A stretch of DNA of 32,036 nucleotides from positions 1 through 32,036 of the forward strand of contig DVGE01000003.1 in the NCBI GenBank assembly GCA_018712885.1. The letters are read 5' to 3'. This document shows, piece after piece, positions 1-6,564 of this stretch (position 1 is its first letter; every line of letters starts with the position of its first letter). Both the position numbers and the translations under genes were made by a program. The notes under the pieces are model-generated. The model saw nothing but the letters and a program-made list of their open reading frames with translations, made no database searches and had not been told where the DNA came from. Source of the stretch: Candidatus Pullichristensenella stercoripullorum (lineage in GTDB: Bacteria; Bacillota; Clostridia; Christensenellales; Aristaeellaceae).

Positions 1-1
1 C

Positions 2-1222
2 GGCGCGCAGGTGCAGGCGCTGCTCAAAAAGGCCGCCGGGCTGGACATCGCCATCATCTGCCCGCTGCACGGCCCCATCCTCACGGAAAACCTCGGCGAA
101 TACATCCGCCTGTACGACCTGTGGTCTTCCTACACGCCGGAGAGCGACGGCATCGTCATCGCCTACACCTCGGTCTACGGCCACACGAAGAAGGCCGTGG
201 AGGCGCTGGCCGACATGCTGCGCGAAAAGGGCTGCCCGGCGGTCACCGTCCACGATCTGGCCCGCTGCGACATGGCCGAAGCTGTGGAGGACGCCTTCCG
301 CTACAACAAGCTGGTGCTGGCCACCACCACCTACAACGCCGGCATCTTCCCCTTCATGCGCGAGTTCATCGACCATCTGACCGAGCGCAACTTCCAGAAG
401 CGCACCGTGGCGCTGATCGAAAACGGCACCTGGGCGCCGCTGGCCGCCAAGGTGATGAAGGACATGCTCGCCCCCTGCAAGGCTCTCGAGTTCGTCGAGC
501 CCGTGGTGCGTATCCGTTCCGCGCTCGACGCGCAGAGCCGCGAACAGCTTGAAAAGGTCGCCAGCGAACTGTGTCAGGACTACATGGCCCGCTCGGAAAA
601 GACCGCCAACAAAAAGGACATGAGCGCCCTCTTCCGCATCGGCTACGGCCTCTATGTGGTCACCTCCAACGACGGCAAAAAGGACAACGGCCTCATCGTC
701 AACGCCGTCTCGCAGGTGACGGATTCGCCCAACCGCGTGGCCGTGACCATCAACAAGGCCAATTACTCCCACCACGTCATCAAGCAGACGGGCGTGATGA
801 ACGTCAACTGCCTGTCCGTGGACGCGCCCTTCAAGGTCTTTGAGACCTTCGGCTTCCAGAGCGGGCGCACGGCGGACAAGTTCGCCGGCTTCGAGGAGGA
901 ACTGCCGCGCTCGGACAACGGCCTTGTGTTCCTGCCGCGCTTTATCAACGCCTTCATGTCCCTGAAGGTGGAAAACTACATCGACCTCGGCTCCCACGGC
1001 ATGTTCATCTGCTCCGTGGAGGAGGCGCGCGTGATGAGCGAACGCGAGACCATGACCTACACCTACTACCAGAACAACGTCAAGCCCAAGCCCCAGACCG
1101 AGGGCAAGAAGGGCTTCGTCTGCAAGGTGTGCGGCTACATCTACGAGGGAGACACGCTGCCGGACGACTTCATCTGCCCGCTGTGCAAGCACGGCGCGGC
1201 GGATTTTGAGCCGATCGCCTGA
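2..1222 (+). CDS. Flavodiiron protein with flavin reductase and rubredoxin modules (5' partial)
   Basis: This is the 3' part of a multidomain flavodiiron protein; the reading frame is open to the window edge, so the N-terminal metallo-beta-lactamase-like domain is mostly missing. The motif CPLHGPIL (about residues 20-27) fits the last histidine ligand of the diiron site. A flavodoxin domain follows (about 45-190, FMN loop in YTSVYGHTKKA), then a flavin reductase-like domain (about 207-365), then a rubredoxin domain (about 370-405) with paired CKVCGY and CPLCKHG iron-binding cysteines. Known members of the family reduce O2 and/or NO to protect anaerobes, with electrons passing through rubredoxin and FMN. 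Here the electron-supply modules are fused to the core, so one polypeptide may replace separate partners. It is cytoplasmic and ends at a strong terminator. Family assignment is firm; the choice between O2 and NO cannot be made from sequence. Confidence 0.9.
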   Translation, partial: GAQVQALLKKAAGLDIAIICPLHGPILTENLGEYIRLYDLWSSYTPESDGIVIAYTSVYGHTKKAVEALADMLREKGCPAVTVHDLARCDMAEAVEDAFRYNKLVLATTTYNAGIFPFMREFIDHLTERNFQKRTVALIENGTWAPLAAKVMKDMLAPCKALEFVEPVVRIRSALDAQSREQLEKVASELCQDYMARSEKTANKKDMSALFRIGYGLYVVTSNDGKKDNGLIVNAVSQVTDSPNRVAVTINKANYSHHVIKQTGVMNVNCLSVDAPFKVFETFGFQSGRTADKFAGFEEELPRSDNGLVFLPRFINAFMSLKVENYIDLGSHGMFICSVEEARVMSERETMTYTYYQNNVKPKPQTEGKKGFVCKVCGYIYEGDTLPDDFICPLCKHGAADFEPIA

Positions 1223-1228
1223 AAAACG

Positions 1229-1262
1229 ACGGGGAAGGCATGCCTTCCCCGTTTTGCGTTTG
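1229..1262 (+). terminator. Intrinsic terminator of the flavodiiron gene
   Basis: A 24-bp perfect palindrome (1229-1252, arms ACGGGGAAGGCA and TGCCTTCCCCGT) begins six bases after the stop codon and runs into TTTTGCGTTT. Confidence 0.85.
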
Positions 1263-1285
1263 ACCCATCGAAAGGAAGTGTCTTT

Positions 1286-2227
1286 ATGCGCAAGTGCATC
1301 CTCCTGCTGTTGGCGCTTCTGCTGGCGCTCCCCGCCGCTGCGCTGGCCGACGACACCCAGTTCATCGAGCACGACCCGTTCTTCCTCGACGACACCTGGG
1401 TGGAAGGCTCCACCCGCCCCGGCGAGTACCACTACTATCCCTTCACCGTGGAACAGGTGGGCCTCGTGACGGTGCGCGCGCAGCTGTTCTGCACAGGCCG
1501 CGTGCAGCTGCTCGACGCCGACCTCATTGAATGGGACGAGGGCTACTTCAACGGCAGCGCCGGCGCGCCGGAGACGCAGGACTTTGTCTATTACCTGGAG
1601 CCGGGCGCGTACTACGTCTGCGTCGGCAACGACTCCTCCCAGGGCGATTTCCGTCTCAAGGGCATGCTCGGACCCTGCCCCAGCACCGAGACGGGCGATA
1701 ACGACACCTATCTCGGCGCGCAGCTCCTGCCCTCGGGCGAGACGCTCAGCGGCGTGCTCACCCAGTGGGACGAGCACGACTACTACGTCTTCTCCCTCGA
1801 TACCGATACGCAGGTCTATCTCACCGCCAATACCACGCTGGAGAGCCTCATGCCCAATCTCTCGCTCTACGACGGCGACATGGTGAAGATCGACGATGAA
1901 TACGGCTTCAAGGGCTACGCCGGGGAGTTCCTGCTCCCCGCCGGCATCTACTATCTGGACGTGTGGGGGAACGACGGCCCCTACACGCTCAAAGCCGTCT
2001 ACACGCCGCAGCCCGGCGCCACGCCCGTGCCCGCGGAAAGCGCCGCGCCGGACGCGGACGAGCCGGCGTTCACCTTCGGGGAGGAAGCCCCCGAGACCGA
2101 GGACGCGGCCTACGCCAACGAGCGCGACTACTTCGACGTCGCCCCCGAGGAGGACTTCCTCGACCCCGACAGCGCCCCGGACGATTTCGGCAGTCTGCTG
2201 CTGGATCTTCTGCGCGAAGGCATCTGA
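1286..2227 (+). CDS. Secreted protein with two PPC-like beta domains and an acidic tail
   Basis: This 313-residue protein starts with a clear signal peptide: basic MRKC, a leucine/alanine core and a likely signal peptidase I site after ALA (residue 21). Two similar beta-rich modules follow, at about residues 40-125 and 140-240. Each has the pattern of bacterial pre-peptidase C-terminal (PPC) domains: a DxYxF-type strand (YHYYPFTV, HDYYVFSL), a later LxLxD-type strand and a terminal Y-x-L/V-x-V strand (AYYVCVG, IYYLDVWG). The last 70 residues are rich in Pro, Glu and Asp and probably disordered. There is no catalytic domain, lipobox or LPXTG sorting motif, so it is likely a secreted binding or structural protein. 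The start is fixed by AAAGGAAG at 1271-1278. It stands alone after the upstream terminator. PPC assignment is by fold pattern and is moderately sure; the function is unknown. Confidence 0.8.
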   Translation: MRKCILLLLALLLALPAAALADDTQFIEHDPFFLDDTWVEGSTRPGEYHYYPFTVEQVGLVTVRAQLFCTGRVQLLDADLIEWDEGYFNGSAGAPETQDFVYYLEPGAYYVCVGNDSSQGDFRLKGMLGPCPSTETGDNDTYLGAQLLPSGETLSGVLTQWDEHDYYVFSLDTDTQVYLTANTTLESLMPNLSLYDGDMVKIDDEYGFKGYAGEFLLPAGIYYLDVWGNDGPYTLKAVYTPQPGATPVPAESAAPDADEPAFTFGEEAPETEDAAYANERDYFDVAPEEDFLDPDSAPDDFGSLLLDLLREGI

Positions 2228-2235
2228 CCGGCGCC

Positions 2236-2546
2236 AGAGCGCTGATAAAGCCTACGACCGCAAAAATCGCTCTGATATATAAAAAATCAGAAGCGATTTT
2301 TGCTTCCGGCGGTGGATTTGCCGAGCCCTACGGGATCGTCAGATCCAGTCGCAAGGTTGCAAGCCGAAAGGCTTGCAAGTCGCCGATGGCGACCGTTTTT
2401 GACGATCAAAGATCGGCAAAAACGCCTTGGCGAGAAATTTTGCCGCTGGCAAAATTTTCTTGCTTGCAGGCTTTCTCAACGCTCTGCCAGTCTGCCCACT
2501 TTGTCAACATCCTGAGGCCGCCCCGCGAAGCATCGCGGGGCGGCCC
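2236..2546. repeat. Compound intergenic repeat, unit 1
   Basis: Unit 1 has a conserved left block (2236-2311), a unique centre (2312-2469) and a conserved right block (2470-2546). The left block holds an inverted repeat (GCAAAAATCGC and GCGATTTTTGC arms). The right block ends in a 13-bp stem, GGCCGCCCCGCGA (2516-2528), loop AGCA, complement at 2533-2545. The centre carries its own hairpins: TTGCAAGCC/GGCTTGCAA with a GAAA loop (2357-2378), and GTCGCC/GGCGAC (2379-2393) followed by CGTTTTTG, which could act as a terminator for the upstream gene. No credible gene lies in it. Confidence 0.85.
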
Positions 2547-2548
2547 TC

Positions 2549-2780
2549 AGAGCGCTGACAAAGCCCACAACCGCAAAAATCGCTCTGATTAAATAAAAAT
2601 CAGAAGCGATTTTTGCTTCCGGCGTCAGCTGCACTTGCATCCTGCGGTCACTTACGTCTATGTAAGCTCCCTTGGATGCAAGTACAGCTTCCTTGGCTTG
2701 CGGGCTTTCTCATCGCTCTGCCAGTCTGCCCACTTTGTCAACATCCTGAGGCCGCCCCGCGAGGCATCGCGGGGCGGCCC
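2549..2780. repeat. Compound intergenic repeat, unit 2
   Basis: This is a second tandem copy: left block 2549-2624 and right block 2704-2780 are near-identical to those of unit 1, with the 13-bp GC stem at 2750-2762 and 2767-2779. The centre (2625-2703) is unrelated in sequence but is again palindromic: ACTTGCATCC (2633-2642) pairs with 2674-2683 and encloses CTTAC/GTAAG. I see nothing recognisable from 2781 to 2847. Confidence 0.85.
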
Positions 2781-2847
2781 TGCTGGAAGCGCGCTTCCCC
2801 TCTCCCGCCGGCGGGGAAACGCTGTTTCGCCGCGCGAGCGCTCTCCA

Positions 2848-3102
2848 TCAGCTTTCCCGCGGGCCCTCCGCGCGAGCGTCTTCTTCCGCCGCGCCGCCCA
2901 GGGCCTCTTCCTGCCGGCGCAGGAATGTCTCGGCCATGCGCCGGTCGGCCTGCGCCGCCGCGCGGCACAGCGCCCAGGCGAACAACAGCGTGAACAGCGA
3001 CACCGCTACGATCGCCACCCAGATACGCCCCGCCCCCTTTCCCGTTTCGCGCGCCGCCAGACGCGCCTTTTTTCTATTTTGTGCGCCGGGGGCCGATTTC
3101 AT
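2848..3102 (-). CDS. Possible small single-pass membrane protein
   Basis: This 84-residue frame has a basic N-terminus (about 1-27, many Lys/Arg), one convincing hydrophobic helix (about 28-47, from IWVAIVAV to FAWAL) and an acidic, alanine-rich helical tail. That layout suits a small inner-membrane protein with a cytoplasmic coil. Against it: no clear ribosome site precedes the ATG, and the start lies 11 bases from the -35 box of the divergent tRNA promoter. GC-rich sequence also makes chance frames common. No family was recognised. Confidence 0.4.
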   Translation of the reverse strand: MKSAPGAQNRKKARLAARETGKGAGRIWVAIVAVSLFTLLFAWALCRAAAQADRRMAETFLRRQEEALGGAAEEDARAEGPRES

Positions 3103-3112
3103 GCGCGGCGGC

Positions 3113-3141
3113 TTGACAAGCGCGGGGAAAACCCGTATAAT
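3113..3141 (+). promoter_or_regulatory. Consensus sigma-A promoter of tRNA-Arg
   Basis: TTGACA (3113-3118), a 17-bp spacer and TATAAT (3136-3141): both hexamers match the housekeeping consensus exactly. The tRNA begins 17 bases after the -10 box. Confidence 0.93.
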
Positions 3142-3157
3142 GAAATTTGCCGCAGAT

Positions 3158-3234
3158 GCACTTGTAGCTCAGCAGGATAGAGCGGCCGCCTCCTAAGCGG
3201 CAGGCCGTGGGTTCGAATCCCGCCAAGTGCGCCA
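3158..3234 (+). tRNA. tRNA-Arg (anticodon CCT)
   Basis: A complete 77-nt cloverleaf: acceptor stem GCACTTG/CAAGTGC, D arm with TAGCTCAGCAGGATAGAGC, anticodon stem GCCGC/GCGGC around loop CTCCTAA, T arm with GGTTCGAATCC, discriminator G and an encoded CCA (3232-3234). The anticodon at 3192-3194 is CCT, reading the AGG arginine codon. Confidence 0.97.
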
Positions 3235-3235
3235 C

Positions 3236-3274
3236 AGCGCCGGAGACAGATGTTTGTCTCCGGCGCTTCTTTAT
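3236..3274 (+). terminator. Terminator of tRNA-Arg, possibly bidirectional
   Basis: A 13-bp perfect stem (AGCGCCGGAGACA at 3236-3248, complement 3255-3267) with loop GATGTT is followed by TCTTTAT. It lies between the tRNA and the end of the convergent dehydrogenase gene and could serve both. Confidence 0.85.
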
Positions 3275-3288
3275 CGTTTTCCCGTCCG

Positions 3289-4251
3289 TCAATAGCCCTT
3301 CTCCCGCGCCACGAGCCGCTTGAGCGGTCGCCCGGCGCAGTAGTTTTCGAAGTCTTCCAGAAACATGGAAACGATGCGCTCCACGGTGTAGGGCAGCGTC
3401 ATGTTGCCGGCCACGTGCGGCGTGAGGCGCAGGTTGGGGCAGTCCCACAGGGGGCTGTCTTTCGGCAGGGGCTCATGCTCGAACACGTCCAGCGCCGCCT
3501 GCAGACGGCCCGCGCGCAGTTCCTTTTCCAGCGCCGCTTCGTCGAGCACGCTGCCGCGCCCCACGTTGATCAGCAGCGCCCCGTCCGGCAGCAGCGCCAG
3601 CTTCGCCGCGTCGAGCATGCGGCGCGTTTCCGCGGTTCCGGGCAGGGAAACGATCAGTATATCGGTCTGGGGCAGTACGGCGTCGAGCGTCTCGCGGGGC
3701 AGCACGCGGTCGAAAAGGCCGCTTTCGTCCCTGCCGCCGCGGTTGACGCCGACGATGCGCTCGGGGCGGAAGGCCCGCAGGCGCAGCGCCGCCTCGCGGC
3801 CGATGTCGCCCGTGCCCAGCAGCGTGACGCGGCTTTGGTGGATGGAGCGCACGGCCAGGTCGCGCCGCCAGCCGCGCCGGGCGACGATGGCGTCGTAGTC
3901 CAGCTGCCGGCGCAGCATTTCCAGCGCCACCATGACGATGTGTTCGGCGATGGTCACGCCGTAAGCGCCGCTGGAGTTGCTCAGCACCGCCTCCGCCGAG
4001 GCGAACACGCCGGGGGCGAGGAAGTTGTCCACCCCGGCAAAGGGCGAGCACAGCCAGCGCAGGCGCGGCGCGTTGCGCGCCAGAAATTCGGACTGACCGA
4101 AGACCACCTCCGCGTCCGCCAGGGCGGGCAGGGCATCTTCGGGGGAATCGAAAAAGAGCGCCTCAAAGCCGTGGGCGCAGGCGGCGCGGCGGATCTCCTC
4201 GCGCTGTTTCCGCGTCAGTTCGCGGATGGCGGCGACCAGTGTTCTCTGCAT
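3289..4251 (-). CDS. D-2-hydroxyacid dehydrogenase (NAD-dependent)
   Basis: This 320-residue cytoplasmic protein belongs to the D-isomer-specific 2-hydroxyacid dehydrogenase family, which interconverts 2-oxoacids and D-2-hydroxyacids with NAD(P)H. The Rossmann glycine motif is GTGDIG. The family's catalytic triad appears as Arg in NVGRGSVLDE, Glu in DVFEHEPLP and His in TPHVAGN. A SGAYGVTIAEH segment before the nucleotide-binding domain is typical. Start choice: ATG at 4251 preceded by GGAGGT (4258-4263) six bases away; the frame is open further upstream but that part has no family similarity. Its own promoter lies at 4294-4323. The substrate is not predictable; the closest general type is the glyoxylate/hydroxypyruvate or phosphoglycerate dehydrogenase-like group. 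Confidence 0.9.
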   Translation of the reverse strand: MQRTLVAAIRELTRKQREEIRRAACAHGFEALFFDSPEDALPALADAEVVFGQSEFLARNAPRLRWLCSPFAGVDNFLAPGVFASAEAVLSNSSGAYGVTIAEHIVMVALEMLRRQLDYDAIVARRGWRRDLAVRSIHQSRVTLLGTGDIGREAALRLRAFRPERIVGVNRGGRDESGLFDRVLPRETLDAVLPQTDILIVSLPGTAETRRMLDAAKLALLPDGALLINVGRGSVLDEAALEKELRAGRLQAALDVFEHEPLPKDSPLWDCPNLRLTPHVAGNMTLPYTVERIVSMFLEDFENYCAGRPLKRLVAREKGY

Positions 4252-4293
4252 GCGAATACCTCCAGACCGGGCGGCGCGGCGGCCGTTTTTTTC

Positions 4294-4323
4294 ATTATAA
4301 CAAGCGCGCGGGGCGCGATTCAA
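4294..4323 (-). promoter_or_regulatory. Promoter of the D-2-hydroxyacid dehydrogenase gene
   Basis: Read on the minus strand: TTGAAT (4318-4323), an 18-bp spacer and TATAAT (4294-4299), about 43 bases upstream of the ATG. The rest of the gene-free stretch 4252-4558 holds only this promoter and the terminator at 4446-4469. Confidence 0.75.
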
Positions 4324-4445
4324 GTTAAATCCCCTCGCCGGGCGGCGCGGCGGGGGGATGGCGGCGGGGAAGGGGTGTTTTGCAAGAGAAGCGCGGCTGC
4401 GGCCTTCGCGCGCGAACAGAGTCCGGCGGGCGCGCTTTGCGCAAA

Positions 4446-4469
4446 CAAAAAACGCCCCGCGTCGCGGCG
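4446..4469 (-). terminator. Probable terminator of the glycosyltransferase/phospholipase unit
   Basis: On the minus strand a 7-bp GC stem with one mismatch (4453-4459 with 4463-4469) runs into six Ts (4447-4452). It lies about 90 bases after the stop codon of the phospholipase-like gene. Confidence 0.5.
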
Positions 4470-4558
4470 CGAGACGGCGGCTTGTCCGGAGGAGCAGGAG
4501 CGGCGCGGCCCGCGGGCCGCCTCTGCCCGTCTGTGGGCGGGCGGCGCGCGGAAGGGGG

Positions 4559-5152
4559 TCAGCTCCGGCCGACCCAGGAGAGCTGCAGCTGCAGCCCCTG
4601 CGCGTCGGCGTCGAGGCGCGACCAGTAGTGCGCGCAGGCGGCGGCCAACTGCGCCGTTTGCGCGAGTATGTAGTCCGCGTCGGTCTCCACGCGGCCTTCG
4701 AGGGCCACGTAGCGCTCGTGCGCGGCTTCCGTGCTGACAAAGCGCGGCGCGTCGGGGAAGCTCTCGCGGGAAAGGCGCGCGGCGATCTCCTTATGCAGCC
4801 GGCGCTCGTAGCGCATGTGCTCGCGCAGCGAACCGCCGAAGTGCTCGTTGTGCGGCCAGGTAAAGGCGTCCGCCGTGTAGTGCAGCAGCACGCCCAGGCG
4901 GTAGCAGTCGTGCAGGCCGCCGTCGGCGTGGCGTTCGAGCGCGCGCGAAAGGCGGCGGATCACCGGCAGGGCGTTGGCGTAGCTGTGTCCCCAGGTATTG
5001 CGGTCGTGCAGGTGGCCGCGCAGGTGGGTGGTGGCGGTGAGATCGGGCGCGATGTTGCCCAGCACGAAGGCGAGGCGGCAGAGCGCGCCGCGGTCGGCGA
5101 AATAGGCCTCTGCCAGCGCCTTGCCCAGGGCCAGGTGATCGTGGATCTGCAA
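4559..5152 (-). CDS. Zinc-dependent phospholipase C-like protein
   Basis: This 197-residue protein matches the pattern of the zinc-dependent phospholipase C family (PF00882 type). Likely metal ligands are seen in IHDHLALG near the N-terminus, GNIAPDL, TWGHSYA, and LLHYTADAFTWPHNEHF, where His and Asp residues are spaced as in the helical metal-binding core. Unlike secreted toxins of the family it has no signal peptide, so it may act in the cytoplasm or on the inner face of the membrane. The start is TTG at 5152, chosen because GAGGAGG (5161-5167) sits eight bases upstream. It follows the glycosyltransferase gene by only 38 bases and is probably cotranscribed. Family assignment is good; a true phospholipase activity is not assured. 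Confidence 0.8.
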   Translation of the reverse strand: MQIHDHLALGKALAEAYFADRGALCRLAFVLGNIAPDLTATTHLRGHLHDRNTWGHSYANALPVIRRLSRALERHADGGLHDCYRLGVLLHYTADAFTWPHNEHFGGSLREHMRYERRLHKEIAARLSRESFPDAPRFVSTEAAHERYVALEGRVETDADYILAQTAQLAAACAHYWSRLDADAQGLQLQLSWVGRS

Positions 5153-5190
5153 GGGGATCGCCTCCTCGTTATCTTCGTTTCCCGCGCGCT

Positions 5191-6207
5191 TCAGTTAAAG
5201 CCGAACAGTTTTTGCGCCGCGGCGTAGCAGGCGAGCGCCACGGCCCGCCCCGGCTTGCCGGGCAGGTGGGCGACGCGCCCCATGAGGCCGCCGCGCATGC
5301 GCCGGTAGGCCCACGGCGCGCTCTGCCGGATCTCTTCCCACAGCGCCGCGCGCTTGCGGTCGGCTTCCGGCGTGCCGGCGCGCAGCAGCAATATGGTCGA
5401 TACCATGGTGATGATCTCCAGATAGGAGAACAGGTATTGCCGCTGGTGTTCGTTGGGAAGCGCCTCCAGGTCTACGGCGTTGAGCATGCGCAGGTTGACG
5501 CGCAATTGCTGGTCGATGCGGCGCAGCATCACGCTCTCATGCACGGACTGGTCTTCGCGGCCGATGAAGTAGTGGTAGAGATCCACGTCCAGATAATAGA
5601 GCGTCTCCACCATGCGCATCGGCTCGTAGACGAAGAGGTTGTCCACGTAAAACGTGTGTTCCGGCAGACGGACGCCGCAATCGCGCAACAGATGCGTGCG
5701 GTAGATGACCGAGTGCATGAGTATGTAGTGGCCCAGCGGCAGATGGCGCACGTCCGCCCAGGTGAGCACCATTCCGCGCGGCAGGGCGCGGCGGTATTCC
5801 ATCACCTTTTTGCGGCGCGCGTCCACCTTGTCGTAGACGTAGTTGGAGATCACCACGTCGATGTCCACGTGGTTGGCCGCGAAGTGGCGCAAGCGCTCCA
5901 GCACCTTGCCCAGCGCGGCCTCGTCCACCCAGTCGTCGGAATCCACCACCTTGAAGTAGAGGCCGGAGGCGTGGCGCAGAGCGGTGTTGATGGCGCCGCC
6001 GTGCCCAGCGTTTTCCTGGTGGATGGCGCGCACGACGCCGGGATGCTTTTGCTCGTAGTCGCGGGCGATGGAAAGCGTGTCGTCGGCGGAGCCGTCGTCG
6101 ATGATGAGGATCTCCACCTCTTCGCCGCCGGGCAGCAGCGAATCGACGCAGCGGCGCATATAGGCGGCGGAGTTGTAGCAGGGCACCGCCACGCTCAGCA
6201 GCTTCAT
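5191..6207 (-). CDS. Family 2 glycosyltransferase
   Basis: This 338-residue GT-A glycosyltransferase has the usual N-terminal nucleotide-sugar fold: start strand LLSVAVPCYNSAAYMRRCVDSLL, LIIDDGSADDT, ENAGHGGAINTAL, and the metal-binding DxD equivalent in VVDSDDWVD. The C-terminal part (about 150-338) has an acceptor region with no trans-membrane helix. The family transfers sugars to cell-surface polymers or lipids. An in-frame GTG at 6216 exists, but GGAGGT overlaps it; the ATG at 6207 is correctly spaced and begins at the conserved strand. A -10 box TATAAT (6260-6265) with a weak -35 lies upstream. The phospholipase-like gene follows in the same transcript. Donor and acceptor cannot be told. 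Confidence 0.9.
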   Translation of the reverse strand: MKLLSVAVPCYNSAAYMRRCVDSLLPGGEEVEILIIDDGSADDTLSIARDYEQKHPGVVRAIHQENAGHGGAINTALRHASGLYFKVVDSDDWVDEAALGKVLERLRHFAANHVDIDVVISNYVYDKVDARRKKVMEYRRALPRGMVLTWADVRHLPLGHYILMHSVIYRTHLLRDCGVRLPEHTFYVDNLFVYEPMRMVETLYYLDVDLYHYFIGREDQSVHESVMLRRIDQQLRVNLRMLNAVDLEALPNEHQRQYLFSYLEIITMVSTILLLRAGTPEADRKRAALWEEIRQSAPWAYRRMRGGLMGRVAHLPGKPGRAVALACYAAAQKLFGFN

Positions 6208-6361
6208 GGGCCACACCTCCCCGTCGCGCGCCGGATGGACGCTTCCTATTTTCCATTATATTATAGCGCGTCACCCGCTTTCCATCTACAAAAAGTGCAT
6301 AAACTGCTGTTTTTTGGCGTAAATTTGCAAAATTTTCCCGCGCGGGGCGTTCCGCGGTTTA

Positions 6362-6383
6362 CGCGAAGATCAAATTCTTCGCG
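6362..6383. other. Inverted repeat in the divergent GT/GH2 intergenic region
   Basis: CGCGAAGA (6362-6369), loop TCAAAT, TCTTCGCG (6376-6383): an 8-bp perfect dyad. It lies between the minus-strand -10 box at 6260-6265 and the plus-strand promoter at 6477-6505. No T-tract follows, so an operator is as likely as a hairpin. The rest of 6208-6564 is AT-richer than its surroundings and shows no gene. Confidence 0.4.
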
Positions 6384-6476
6384 TTCCCGCTAAAAACAGC
6401 CGCGCTTTCCCGCGAACGCCGCATAGGAACCAAAATTGAAATTGCGTCGAAAAACGCCAAGCTTACGCAGTATATA

Positions 6477-6505
6477 TTGCCTTTGTGTGAATTGGAAAAT
6501 ATACT
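6477..6505 (+). promoter_or_regulatory. Promoter of the glycosidase operon
   Basis: TTGCCT (6477-6482), 17-bp spacer, TATACT (6500-6505). ACTGTTAAC overlaps and follows the -10 box and could be a regulator site. The leader to the GH2 start is about 53 nt. Confidence 0.65.
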
Positions 6506-6564
6506 GTTAACATAAACAAGGCGACCAACGACCGTCACGATGCGACCGAAGGGGAGGGGCACGT

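Noticed and set aside
2236..2780. CRISPR array
   Set aside because: Only two units, with long unequal repeats and palindromic centres of different length; no cas genes nearby.
3250..4737. Long plus-strand frame opposite the D-2-hydroxyacid dehydrogenase
   Set aside because: Arg/Ala/Gly/His-rich shadow; the minus strand carries the conserved NAD motif and catalytic residues. The 483-codon extension of the dehydrogenase frame upstream of 4251 was rejected too, because the ribosome site and promoter support 4251.
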